Source: Desulfonema limicola (GTDB lineage Bacteria; Desulfobacterota; Desulfobacteria; Desulfobacterales; DYRC01). Taken from it: 8,280 bases of DNA. Below are positions 1 to 7,600 of the stretch, one piece after another. Each line of letters opens with the position of its first letter. Positions within the stretch are counted from its first letter, which is position 1. Under the pieces are notes generated by a model that searched no databases, was not told the origin of the DNA, and saw only the letters and a program-made list of their open reading frames with translations. The stretch is taken from positions 1 to 8,280 of the forward strand of contig DYRC01000180.1 of NCBI GenBank assembly GCA_020718925.1, read 5' to 3'. The translations under genes were made by a program, and so were the position numbers.

Positions 1-1
1 T

Positions 2-49
2 GCTTTTTCGGAACTGCAAAAATTACAGCCTTTGAAAATTACTGCGTAA
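2..49 (+). CDS. possible 3' end of an upstream gene
   Basis: A short open frame enters from the left edge and stops at TAA (47-49). It would encode a 15-residue tail ending SELQKLQPLKITA. A second open frame, starting at base 1 and ending at TGA (52-54), is also possible, so the frame cannot be decided. No function can be assigned from so few residues. Its only use is to suggest that a co-oriented gene ends about 100 bp before the dehydrogenase start. Confidence 0.2.
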   Translation, partial: AFSELQKLQPLKITA

Positions 50-73
50 GGTGAGTTAAAAGATGATTATCCG

Positions 74-101
74 TTGACCTTCGTGAAGTTCAGATGATAA
101 A
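74..101 (+). promoter_or_regulatory. candidate sigma-70-type promoter for the dehydrogenase gene
   Basis: TTGACC at 74-79 matches five of six bases of the -35 consensus. GATAAA at 96-101 matches four of six of the -10 consensus, with a 16-bp spacer. It lies about 50 bp upstream of the dehydrogenase start, a sensible leader length. This is motif matching only. The gap between 50 and 152 otherwise shows no gene and no clear operator. Confidence 0.35.
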
Positions 102-152
102 TACCCAATCACATAATGACGAATACTTATCCCCGATAAAGGAGAAACAAAC

Positions 153-1319
153 ATGCCGACACCCCATGCGTCAGATTTTATTGACATCAATCATCTTCTC
201 ACTCAGGAAGAACGCCTGACCCGTGATGAAGTTAAAAAATTTGTTCAGAAAGAATTTATGCCGGTGATTGATGAACATTACGAAAATGCCACATTTCCCC
301 TTGATCTGATCCCCCAATTGGGCAATTTGGGGCTGTTCGGAATGAAGATTGACGGATATGATTGTCCCGGAGGAACAAATGTTCTCTACGGTTTGGTCTG
401 TCAGGAACTGGAACGCGGAGACAGCGGGCTGAGAAGCCTTGTATCAGTTCAGAGTTCTCTGGTCATGTATCCGATTTTCACATTCGGCTCAGAAGAGCAG
501 AAAACAACATGGCTGCCCGCAATGGCAAAAGGGGAAAAAATCGGCTGTTTCGGGCTGACCGAACCGGATATCGGCTCTGATCCGGGCAGCATGAAAACAT
601 GGGCAGAAAAAGATGGCGGAGATTGGGTCATCAACGGCAGCAAAATGTGGATTACCAATGGTTCTATCGCCGATGTTGCGATTATATGGGCGCAAACCGA
701 TGAAGGAATCAAAGGGTTTCTTGTCGAAAAAGGGATGCCCGGTTTTGAATCCGAAGAAATTAAAAAAAAGGTGTCATTCAGAGCGTCAGTAACTTCGACG
801 CTTTACCTGAACAATGTCCGCGTACCGGAACGAAATATTCTGCCTAAAGCCAGCGGATTGAAATCTCCGCTGATGTGTCTGAATGAAGCCCGGTATGGTA
901 TTGCATGGGGAGTTATGGGCGCGGCATCCGCGTGTTATGACATTGCCTTGAAATATGCCAAAACCAGAAAACAATTCAATAAACCCATTGCCGCATTTCA
1001 ACTGACGCAGGACAAGCTGGTAAAAATTATGACAGAAATCGTAAAAGGTCAACTGCTTGTGCTTCATATCGGCAGACTTAAAGATGAAGGCAGATGCGAT
1101 CACCGTCATATTTCTCTTGCCAAAATGAATAATGTTTCCGAAGCCTTGAAATCTGCCCGAACCGCAAGAAGCATTCTCGGAGCGAACGGAATTTCTCTGG
1201 AGTATCATATCATGCGGCATATCTGTAATCTTGAAAGCGTCTATACTTATGAAGGCACTCACGAAATCCACAAGCTGATTGTAGGACAGGCATTGACCGG
1301 ATCCGCGGCATTTTCCTGA
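153..1319 (+). CDS. gcdH: glutaryl-CoA dehydrogenase (acyl-CoA dehydrogenase family), predicted decarboxylating type
   Basis: A 388-residue FAD flavoprotein of normal family length. It should oxidise glutaryl-CoA (from lysine, tryptophan or aromatic-acid breakdown) to crotonyl-CoA plus CO2 in the cytoplasm, passing electrons to electron-transfer flavoprotein. Family hallmarks in order: ELERGDSGLRS (85-95) with Glu87 and Arg94, the arginine known to hold the substrate's distal carboxylate; the flavin motif GLTEPDIGSD (134-143); WITNGSIAD (166-174); RASVTS (210-215); ARYGIAWG (246-253); RKQF (272-275); and TYEGTHEIH (365-373) with Glu367 as predicted catalytic base. Tyr366 just before it is the residue kept in decarboxylating enzymes and replaced by Val in the non-decarboxylating Desulfococcus enzyme. 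ATG at 153 is chosen because AAAGGAG (138-144) lies 8 nt upstream and an in-frame TGA (117-119) excludes a longer start. No ETF, thiolase or CoA-transferase gene is visible nearby. The next gene is convergent and unrelated. Confidence 0.93.
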   Translation: MPTPHASDFIDINHLLTQEERLTRDEVKKFVQKEFMPVIDEHYENATFPLDLIPQLGNLGLFGMKIDGYDCPGGTNVLYGLVCQELERGDSGLRSLVSVQSSLVMYPIFTFGSEEQKTTWLPAMAKGEKIGCFGLTEPDIGSDPGSMKTWAEKDGGDWVINGSKMWITNGSIADVAIIWAQTDEGIKGFLVEKGMPGFESEEIKKKVSFRASVTSTLYLNNVRVPERNILPKASGLKSPLMCLNEARYGIAWGVMGAASACYDIALKYAKTRKQFNKPIAAFQLTQDKLVKIMTEIVKGQLLVLHIGRLKDEGRCDHRHISLAKMNNVSEALKSARTARSILGANGISLEYHIMRHICNLESVYTYEGTHEIHKLIVGQALTGSAAFS

Positions 1320-1333
1320 TAAAACCGATAGCT

Positions 1334-1360
1334 GCCCCGAATCGGAATCCTAAGCGGGGC
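1334..1360. terminator. GC-rich hairpin between convergent genes, possible bidirectional terminator
   Basis: GCCCCG (1334-1339) and CGGGGC (1355-1360) form a perfect 6-bp stem around a 15-nt loop, centred in the 47-bp gap between the two convergent stop codons. Neither strand has a strong T-run directly after the stem; the minus strand has only TTTT about 9 nt later. It is therefore a weak or factor-assisted terminator at best. Position is the main support. Confidence 0.4.
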
Positions 1361-1366
1361 GGTGAA

Positions 1367-1705
1367 TCAGTAAATCACTCTAAGCGAAGCCGGGTCTGCT
1401 TTCCAGAAAAATTCGGAAGCAGATGCGGCATTCGGATAGGGATAAAAAGACATCGGAAAAGTATATCCGATTCCGCGATATTCGGCGCGGATATTCATTT
1501 TCAGATCATCGCCCACATCAATGCAGGCGGGGGAATTGCTCAGAGTCTGCCTCAGAGTGGCAGGATCGGCTTTCCAGAATACACCGTTCAGTCCGTGCGG
1601 ATTCGGTGCAAAGTTCATGGTCAAGCCGAATGTCAGCCCGTGATACCGGGCGCAGATATTCAGGGTCAGATCATCTCCTACAGCGATTGATCCGCGATCT
1701 TCGGT
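1367..1705 (-). repeat. C-terminal cassette, copy A
   Basis: This encodes the last 112 residues of the LVIVD protein. They consist of two related subunits about 55 residues apart: DLTLNICARYHGLTFGLTM...GVFWKADPATLR and DLKMNIRAEYRGIGYTFPM...EFFWKADPASLR. Each starts with an acidic DDL motif and ends in FWKADP. Two cysteines (NIC and PAC) could form a disulfide. Copy B at 4268-4600 is about 90% identical in protein, and 1401-1528 is identical to 4302-4429 in DNA. I do not recognise a named family. A sorting, anchoring or binding role is inference. Confidence 0.85.
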
Positions 1706-4078
1706 CGTGGGCTGATATGACGGCGGTTCATACCATGAATCATAAGAAGTTATCGGCGTCAGCCTGAAATTCAGGGAGGCTGCCCCGCTTTTCGGCACAG
1801 AAATCATCTGCTGCATTTCATAATATCCGGCAACTGCAACCGTGATGATATTCTTTCCCGGCTCGCAGTTCAGCCGGTATGTCCCATCCGCCTGACTTAA
1901 CACAGAATCCTGATTCGCTGTTCTTATCATCGCACCCGGAATCGGATTGCCGTAAATATCGGTAATCTGACCGCTCACAACTCCGGGCATATCGAATGTT
2001 ACCGCGCCGATGAGTTCGGCATAATCGTCGTTATTGCTGAATACCCGGATGGTGTAATTTCCGGGAATCTGCGGGCTTGGCAGCGTTACGGAAAGCGTTT
2101 TGTCATTAATCAGCGTGGGCTTGACTTCGACCGGCAAAGGAACAACTAACACCCCGTCAGGGCTTTTGATAAGGGCATTGTTTCCCTTTATGGCAATGCC
2201 GTATGTTTCTATCCCTCCTCCTATTGTTCCGATAATTACAGGATTGAAAGGATTCTTCACATCAACTATCTGTATGCCTTCAAGAAATGATTCTGTATAA
2301 ATAATTGAATTTAACAATAAAAACTTGTAGAAACCACCACTTATCTGCACTGAGCGGATGATTTTGGGAATTTTGGGATTGCTGACATCAATCACCTGTA
2401 AGCCGCCATCGCCGGACGCTATATAAGCTGCGGAACCTGATACTGCAACAGCGCCAGCACCATACGGCATATCCACAGCACCGATGATTTTCGGATTTTC
2501 TGATTCGCTCACATCAAATATCTGCAAGCCTTGATCTCCGACACCGACAATATCAGAAGCAACCGCTACATAAGCTACGGAGCCTGATACTGAAACACTC
2601 CAAGCATAACCACGAGGTATATTCACAGCACCGATGATTTTCGGATTTGCCGGATTGCTCACATCAATTATCTGTAAGCCTCCGGTCGAATCTGCCCATG
2701 ATTCCCATGCTACATAAGCTGTGGAACCTGATACTGAAACTTCAGTTGCGTGACCCGGCATTTTTATTGAGCTTATGACTTTGGGAGTTGAAGAATCACT
2801 GAGATCAATTATCTGTAATTCCTGATCTTCAGTCTTACAAACCAAGGAATCTGATAACGGAACTCCTCGGTAATGAGGAAAATCCTCTATCGGCAACGAT
2901 CCGATTGTATCGGAATTTATAAGATTACCATCAATTACCTTTAAACCGCCATCTGAATCTGCAACATACAATAATGAACCTGATACAGCTATGGAACCTG
3001 ATAACGAAACACCTCCGAGTTGTTTGTATGTATTAACCCATCCGATCATTTCAGGATTTGAGGGATTACTGACATCAAATACCTGTAAGCCTCCGATATC
3101 TGTCTTTACATAAGCTTTTGAACCTGATACGGAAACTCCGGATTTTAAATATCCCGTACCTGTTGAATCGCCGATAATTTCAGGATTCTGAGGATCGCTG
3201 ACATCAACCACATTTAAAGATACATGGGCTACTACATAAGCTATTGTACCTGATATTGAAAGTCCGTATGACAACCATCCACTCCCAACAGACCCGATAA
3301 TTTTGGGATTCTCAGGGTCGCTGATGTCAATCACCTGTAAGCCGTCTGTACTATCAGATACATAAGCTATTGAACCGGATATTGAAACCTGTAAGGCAGA
3401 ACCCGGCGTCCGCACTGCTCCTACGATTCTGAGTTTTTCAGGATTACTCAGGTCAACTATCTTTAAGCCTATACTATCCACTACATAAGCCCAATTACCT
3501 GATACCGTGACTCCGTTTGCACCATCCGGCATCTCTGTATATCCGATAATCTTAGGATTTTTAGGATCGCTGATGTCAATAGCATGTAAACTGCCGACAT
3601 CCTGCAACCGAGCTGTCAGATAAGCTCTTGAAGCTGATATAGAAACTCCGGTGGCGCAACCCGGTATATTTACGGAACCTATGATTTTCGTTTTTTTCGG
3701 ATTACTTATATCAATCACCTGCAAGCTGCCATAATACTGCCCGTCTTTATAGTTATACTCACAATCCGCTACATAAGCTGCTGTAGCTGATAATGCGACA
3801 GAGTTGGCACTACCGGGAGTTTTCACAGAACCGATAATCGCTTTGTTATTTCCTACATCAATGCTCATCGAAACCCTTGTGTTTGCATCAAATCCGCTGC
3901 CTTTAATCGTGATAGGCAGATTTTTCCCCACAGTTCCATTTGAGGGATAAACCGAGTTGATGATAAAATTATCATTTACCGGCGGCGCACTGAATGCCAT
4001 AGCCGGAATCATAATCATCATTCCGAAGCCGATGATAAATCTGCCGAACATTGCCCCTAATCTGCTGATAGTTTTCAT
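1367..4078 (-). CDS. secreted LVIVD-repeat beta-propeller protein with split TIG domain and C-terminal cassette
   Basis: A 903-residue predicted exported protein of unknown specific function. Residues 1-31 are a signal peptide: basic start MKTISRLGAMFGR, hydrophobic core, likely cleavage after AFSA. Residues about 38-76 (VYPSNGTVGKNLPITIKGSG) look like the first half of a TIG/IPT fold. Residues about 80-650 hold 12 clear LVIVD repeats (LQVIDISNPxNPKIIGS) plus one degenerate unit. Residues about 650-696 (TLSVTLPSPQIPGNYTIRVF) look like the missing second TIG half. Residues 698-774 are a carboxypeptidase-regulatory-like beta-sandwich, and 792-903 a tandem cassette ending FFWKADPASLRVIY. ATG at 4078 is supported by AGGAG 6 nt upstream (4085-4089 on the plus strand) and by the signal peptide. 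LVIVD repeats form beta-propellers in surface proteins; binding or adhesion is the likely role. No catalytic domain is seen. It lies 189 bp downstream of the co-oriented NHL/caspase-like gene, which shares its last two domains. Confidence 0.9.
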   Translation of the reverse strand: MKTISRLGAMFGRFIIGFGMMIMIPAMAFSAPPVNDNFIINSVYPSNGTVGKNLPITIKGSGFDANTRVSMSIDVGNNKAIIGSVKTPGSANSVALSATAAYVADCEYNYKDGQYYGSLQVIDISNPKKTKIIGSVNIPGCATGVSISASRAYLTARLQDVGSLHAIDISDPKNPKIIGYTEMPDGANGVTVSGNWAYVVDSIGLKIVDLSNPEKLRIVGAVRTPGSALQVSISGSIAYVSDSTDGLQVIDISDPENPKIIGSVGSGWLSYGLSISGTIAYVVAHVSLNVVDVSDPQNPEIIGDSTGTGYLKSGVSVSGSKAYVKTDIGGLQVFDVSNPSNPEMIGWVNTYKQLGGVSLSGSIAVSGSLLYVADSDGGLKVIDGNLINSDTIGSLPIEDFPHYRGVPLSDSLVCKTEDQELQIIDLSDSSTPKVISSIKMPGHATEVSVSGSTAYVAWESWADSTGGLQIIDVSNPANPKIIGAVNIPRGYAWSVSVSGSVAYVAVASDIVGVGDQGLQIFDVSESENPKIIGAVDMPYGAGAVAVSGSAAYIASGDGGLQVIDVSNPKIPKIIRSVQISGGFYKFLLLNSIIYTESFLEGIQIVDVKNPFNPVIIGTIGGGIETYGIAIKGNNALIKSPDGVLVVPLPVEVKPTLINDKTLSVTLPSPQIPGNYTIRVFSNNDDYAELIGAVTFDMPGVVSGQITDIYGNPIPGAMIRTANQDSVLSQADGTYRLNCEPGKNIITVAVAGYYEMQQMISVPKSGAASLNFRLTPITSYDSWYEPPSYQPTTEDRGSIAVGDDLTLNICARYHGLTFGLTMNFAPNPHGLNGVFWKADPATLRQTLSNSPACIDVGDDLKMNIRAEYRGIGYTFPMSFYPYPNAASASEFFWKADPASLRVIY
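2129..3841 (-). repeat. LVIVD repeat array, about 12 units of 41-50 codons
   Basis: This stretch encodes tandem units of the form GVSVSGSxAYVxDxxGGLQVIDISNPxNPKIIGS. The LQVID-type strands start near residues 119, 164, 205, 247, 288, 331, 379, 421, 468, 518, 560 and 602 of the protein, with a degenerate VLVVPLP near 643. Spacing is 41-50 residues. Twelve or thirteen blades are too many for one usual propeller, so two propellers are likely. The unit at about residues 380-420 is the most decayed and may mark the border between them. Confidence 0.85.
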
Positions 4079-4093
4079 CTTTTTCTCCTTTGA

Positions 4094-4130
4094 CTGTCTC
4101 AGAAATGCCTCTCCCTGAAGGAAGAGACAG
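4094..4130 (-). promoter_or_regulatory. alternative hairpins in the leader of the LVIVD gene
   Basis: In the leader transcript (minus strand), CTGTCTC and GAGACAG (plus-strand 4124-4130 and 4094-4100) can form a perfect 7-bp stem. Its base lies 4 nt before the AGGAG ribosome-binding site. A competing hairpin, CTCTTCC-TTCA-GGGAGAG (plus-strand 4109-4126), has a 7-bp stem with one G-T wobble and shares bases with the first, so the two exclude each other. This could affect translation or be a decayed copy of the REP-like elements next to it. No known riboswitch or leader is recognised. Confidence 0.35.
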
Positions 4131-4146
4131 AATATCCTTAATTCCT

Positions 4147-4152
4147 ATTATG
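4147..4152 (-). promoter_or_regulatory. weak -10-like box upstream of the LVIVD gene
   Basis: CATAAT on the minus strand (plus-strand ATTATG) matches five of six bases of the -10 consensus and lies 68 bp before the start codon. No convincing -35 box is found 16-18 bp upstream. The LVIVD gene may instead be read through from the NHL/caspase-like gene. Confidence 0.2.
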
Positions 4153-4183
4153 CAGGTAATCTGAATTTATTACACAGATTTTC

Positions 4184-4267
4184 GGAGAATACCCCTTGCC
4201 CCTCCCCGGGAACGGAGAGAGGAGAATCCCCCCTTCCCTTTCAGGGAAGGGGGGCTGGGGGGTTAGG
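4184..4267. repeat. REP-like GC-rich palindromic intergenic element
   Basis: The core is a perfect 12-bp inverted repeat, CCCCCCTTCCCT (4228-4239) and AGGGAAGGGGGG (4243-4254), around a 3-nt loop. It is flanked by a second G-run, CTGGGGGGTTAGG. A related C-rich segment lies to its left (4192-4227), and the phrase GGAGAAT followed by a C-run and CTT occurs at 4184 and again at 4221, so the element is built from two related halves. It ends directly beside the stop codon of the NHL/caspase-like gene. From memory, similar CCCTTCCC/GGGAAGGG palindromes are dispersed through many large bacterial genomes. It may act as a transcript end or stabilising structure for the upstream gene, but has no T-run. 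Confidence 0.6.
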
Positions 4268-4600
4268 TCAGTAAACCACCCTCAGCAAAGCCGGATCCGC
4301 CTTCCAGAAAAATTCGGAAGCAGATGCGGCATTCGGATAGGGATAAAAAGACATCGGAAAAGTATATCCGATTCCGCGATATTCGGCGCGGATATTCATT
4401 TTCAGATCATCGCCCACATCAATGCAGGCAGGGGAACTGCTCTGAATCTGCTTCAGAGTGGCGGGATCGGCTTTCCAGAATACGCCGCTCAGTCCGTGAG
4501 GATTGGGCGCAAAGGTCATGGTCAGTCCGAATGTCAGCCCGCGATACCGGGCGCAGATATTCAGCGTAAGATCTTCTCTTACAGCGATTGATCCGCGGTC
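4268..4600 (-). repeat. C-terminal cassette, copy B
   Basis: This is the last 110 residues of the NHL/caspase-like protein, paralogous to copy A at 1367-1705. It has the same two-subunit structure, DLTLNICARYRG...VFWKADP and DLKMNIRAEYRG...FFWKADPALLRVVY. The preceding carboxypeptidase-regulatory-like domain is also shared between the two proteins but is clearly more diverged. Bases 4302-4429 match copy A without a single difference. Confidence 0.85.
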
Positions 4601-7600
4601 TTCGGGTGTGGGCGGCTGATACGGAATTTCAACCGGGGGCGGAGGAATCGGCGTCAGCTTGAAATTCAGAGATGCTATCCCGCTTTCCGGCACAGAAATC
4701 GTCTGTGTTGTCTGATAATAGCCCGGAACCGCTACGGTTACGGTTATCTTACTCCCGGCAGGCTGATTGATCAGATACATCCCATCCGCATAACTCAGCG
4801 CGGAACCGTTCGCATCGGTTTTTATCTGTGCATCTCCGACCGGATTTCCGCTCTCATCTGTTATATTGCCGGATACATATCCTGCAAATGCCGCAGTCGG
4901 CGTATAAATTTCAAGATGATAACCCGTATCCTGCCCGGTTTTCTCATTGTAAATCCTCAGATAATACACGCCATCATATAGACATTTCCATTCCTGAGCA
5001 ATATCCTCATGCAGAGTCGAAGTTTTCCATGTTTTCAGAATGTTATAATTTATATCCCGCAATTCGATGACCGGATAACAGTCTTTTCCGAGTCTGCCCG
5101 CCCTGATGGTGTAAGTCTGTCCGGCAAGTCCGTAAAATTTAATCCAATCCTCATCCCCGGCTCTGAAAAAATTATGCTCCTGCGGCGCGGCGTCATTGAT
5201 GTTTATATTTTTAGCAGAATACAGGCTGTTATCAGATTCATAAATATCATCGCCGACCGACTGAAAAACCGTCATGTCTTTGCTGACAAGCATGTTCCCG
5301 TTTTTATCCATGCCATAAAGAGAAACATGATATGTTCCGAAATTTCCGAATTTATTGTAAGTTCCTTCATATCTGCCATCTTTCAGAGACAGAACAAGTT
5401 TTTCCGCGTTGCAGCTCAGATCATTGATGCAGGGCTTGGTAATCATGGCATACGCCTGAACGATATTTCCGGCAGTATCTTCAAGCCAGATCGGCGAAGA
5501 TGTCTGTCCCGCAAGCGTGATATCCGGCGTAACCGCAACAGAATCAGCCATCTTAATTCCGTTGCCGATGTAATAGGATGCCGCAATACTGCTGCTATCG
5601 CTTATCTGGGGCGTTGCGGTTGAAAGAAAGCCTATCGCGTTTTTGGCATCTGTGAATGCTTTTTTCACGCTCGCACCATTTCCCACAGAATTCCAGAAAA
5701 ACGCGGAAAATGAGATATTATCTCCGAAAAATGCCATCTGTTCGGATGAAGATATGAAAATCCGGTCTTTTCCAGATGTGGAAGCTGCAAAACTCTGCGA
5801 ATAATCCGCATCATATATCACGACAAGTTTTCCCGGAATCTGCAATGTATCAAGCCATTGCTTCAGACTGCTGACAGCCATATATTCTTTTGAATTTATT
5901 CGGAAATATCCGCTGCTGCCCGCGCCGGTCATGTAAAGCGTAACATCCTGAGTATTCAGCATATCTACAAGAGCATTTTTCAGATTGGCAGAATTTGCCT
6001 CGCTGTCCGGTTTCTTGCAACTGACCTGAGAATCGGGCGGCGCCATAAAAATAATATCCGTATCTGAATACCATTGAAGTTTCAGAGCGTTACAGGCAGC
6101 ATCCGCGTTTTTCAATGCAGATGTGCCGGTTCCCGAAACAATGATTGCTTTGCGCCGCAAAGATGAGCCGCCGATAACCGGCATAACTGACGTATTGCCG
6201 AGATTATCTCTGGCATAAATGACCATCTCACCCGAACCAAAACTGTTATAATCTGTTGAATATTCGCCATTTCCTATCGGGAGCAGATCCGCCGAAGGCA
6301 GGTCTGTTACCGTGCTTCCGGTTCCGATCTGTACGGAATTTGCAGGCTTCATCACTGCCCAGACCCGTCCGACGCCGTCCGCATCCGTAATTCTGACGCG
6401 GATTTTTGCAGAATCCGGGATATTTTCAATCACCGGCATATCGCCTTTTCTTTCGGTTCCGTTGCCGATAATTTTTTCAGGCAGAATGCCGTTACTGGTC
6501 ATTGCGGGAATCTGAACTTTCACAATATCTTTCACGGAGTTCTGAGCAGAATCGAATGCCGATGTTACCGTGCTGCCTCTGAATATCTCTGTCCAGAAAA
6601 AGCCTGAAAAAGACACCATGCCCTGCGCGATAAAATACGCATCCTGCGCTCCTTCTGTGCTGGTAATCAGGATACGGGGAGATGAGACAGATGAGAGCGG
6701 CGCGAGAAATGTCCCGGAATTACACGCATCATAGACAAAAATGATGTCTTTGGATTTTTCGCTTTGAGACTGATTAAGCCATGTTGCCAGATCCGAGACA
6801 TTCAGATTTTCCGAAATGCTCATGCGGAAAGTTTCTTTTCCGCCGTGATCCGTGATGTATAACACCAGCGTATCCGCGTCTTTTGCCCATGAAATAGCAT
6901 CCGCAAGATTTTTAGCCGAAGGAATGCCGAAGATGTCGTCAGCTTTGCCGTTGTTGTCCAGATCGGCATTATCTTCCGAAAAATAGCGGATATTTTCCTT
7001 GCCGATTCCCTGATAATTCAGCACCTGATAGGCAAAATTGGCGGCTATTCTTGTGGAATCCCACAACTTGTTGCCTGAATACGGTCCGCCGCCTGCCACA
7101 ATAATCGCTTTGGTAAGTTTTTCATCTTCTTTTTTTTTGAATACCTCAATGCGATGGTTATTATTATCGGCAATGTAAAGCTTGCCGTCAGCATCTATGG
7201 CGATGTCTCCCGGATATTTCATCTGTCCCGGATAAGAGCCTTCTTCTCCGAATATCGAAAGCAGCTCCGGTTTTCCGTTTATAAATCCGAATTTCTGAAT
7301 CCGGCAGTTTTTCATATCAGATACATAAACATTGCCGTCAGCGTCAATTGTTACCGCATTGGGCAGATCAAACTCTCCGGCTTTGCTGCCTTTGGTTCCC
7401 CATTCAATAACAAACTTTAAGTCTTTATCAAACTTCTGAATGCGGTGATTCTGCGTATCTGCCACATAAATATTGTCGTTTGAATCTATTCCTATGCCTT
7501 CGGGCTGATTGAATTGCCCGGGTTCGGTTCCCTTTACCCCGAATTGTGTCAGATATTTCCCGGTTTTATCAAATTTCTGAATGCGATAATTTCCCTGATC

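Noticed and set aside
786..1271. 161-codon minus-strand frame inside the dehydrogenase gene
   Set aside because: It is a shadow of a well-conserved enzyme gene and has no family features of its own.
1423..1767. Plus-strand open frame antisense to the LVIVD gene, with a near-identical partner at 4324-4569
   Set aside because: The two antisense frames resemble each other only because the sense cassettes are duplicated. No ribosome-binding site or recognisable domain is present.
4228..4267. Intrinsic (rho-independent) terminator for the NHL/caspase-like gene
   Set aside because: The hairpin is strong, but no T-run follows it in the gene's direction. It is better described as a REP-like palindrome with possible terminator activity.
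5009..5623. 204-codon plus-strand frame opposite the PPC and second Ig-like region
   Set aside because: The opposite strand carries clear domains in an unbroken frame. This frame has no start signal or domain.
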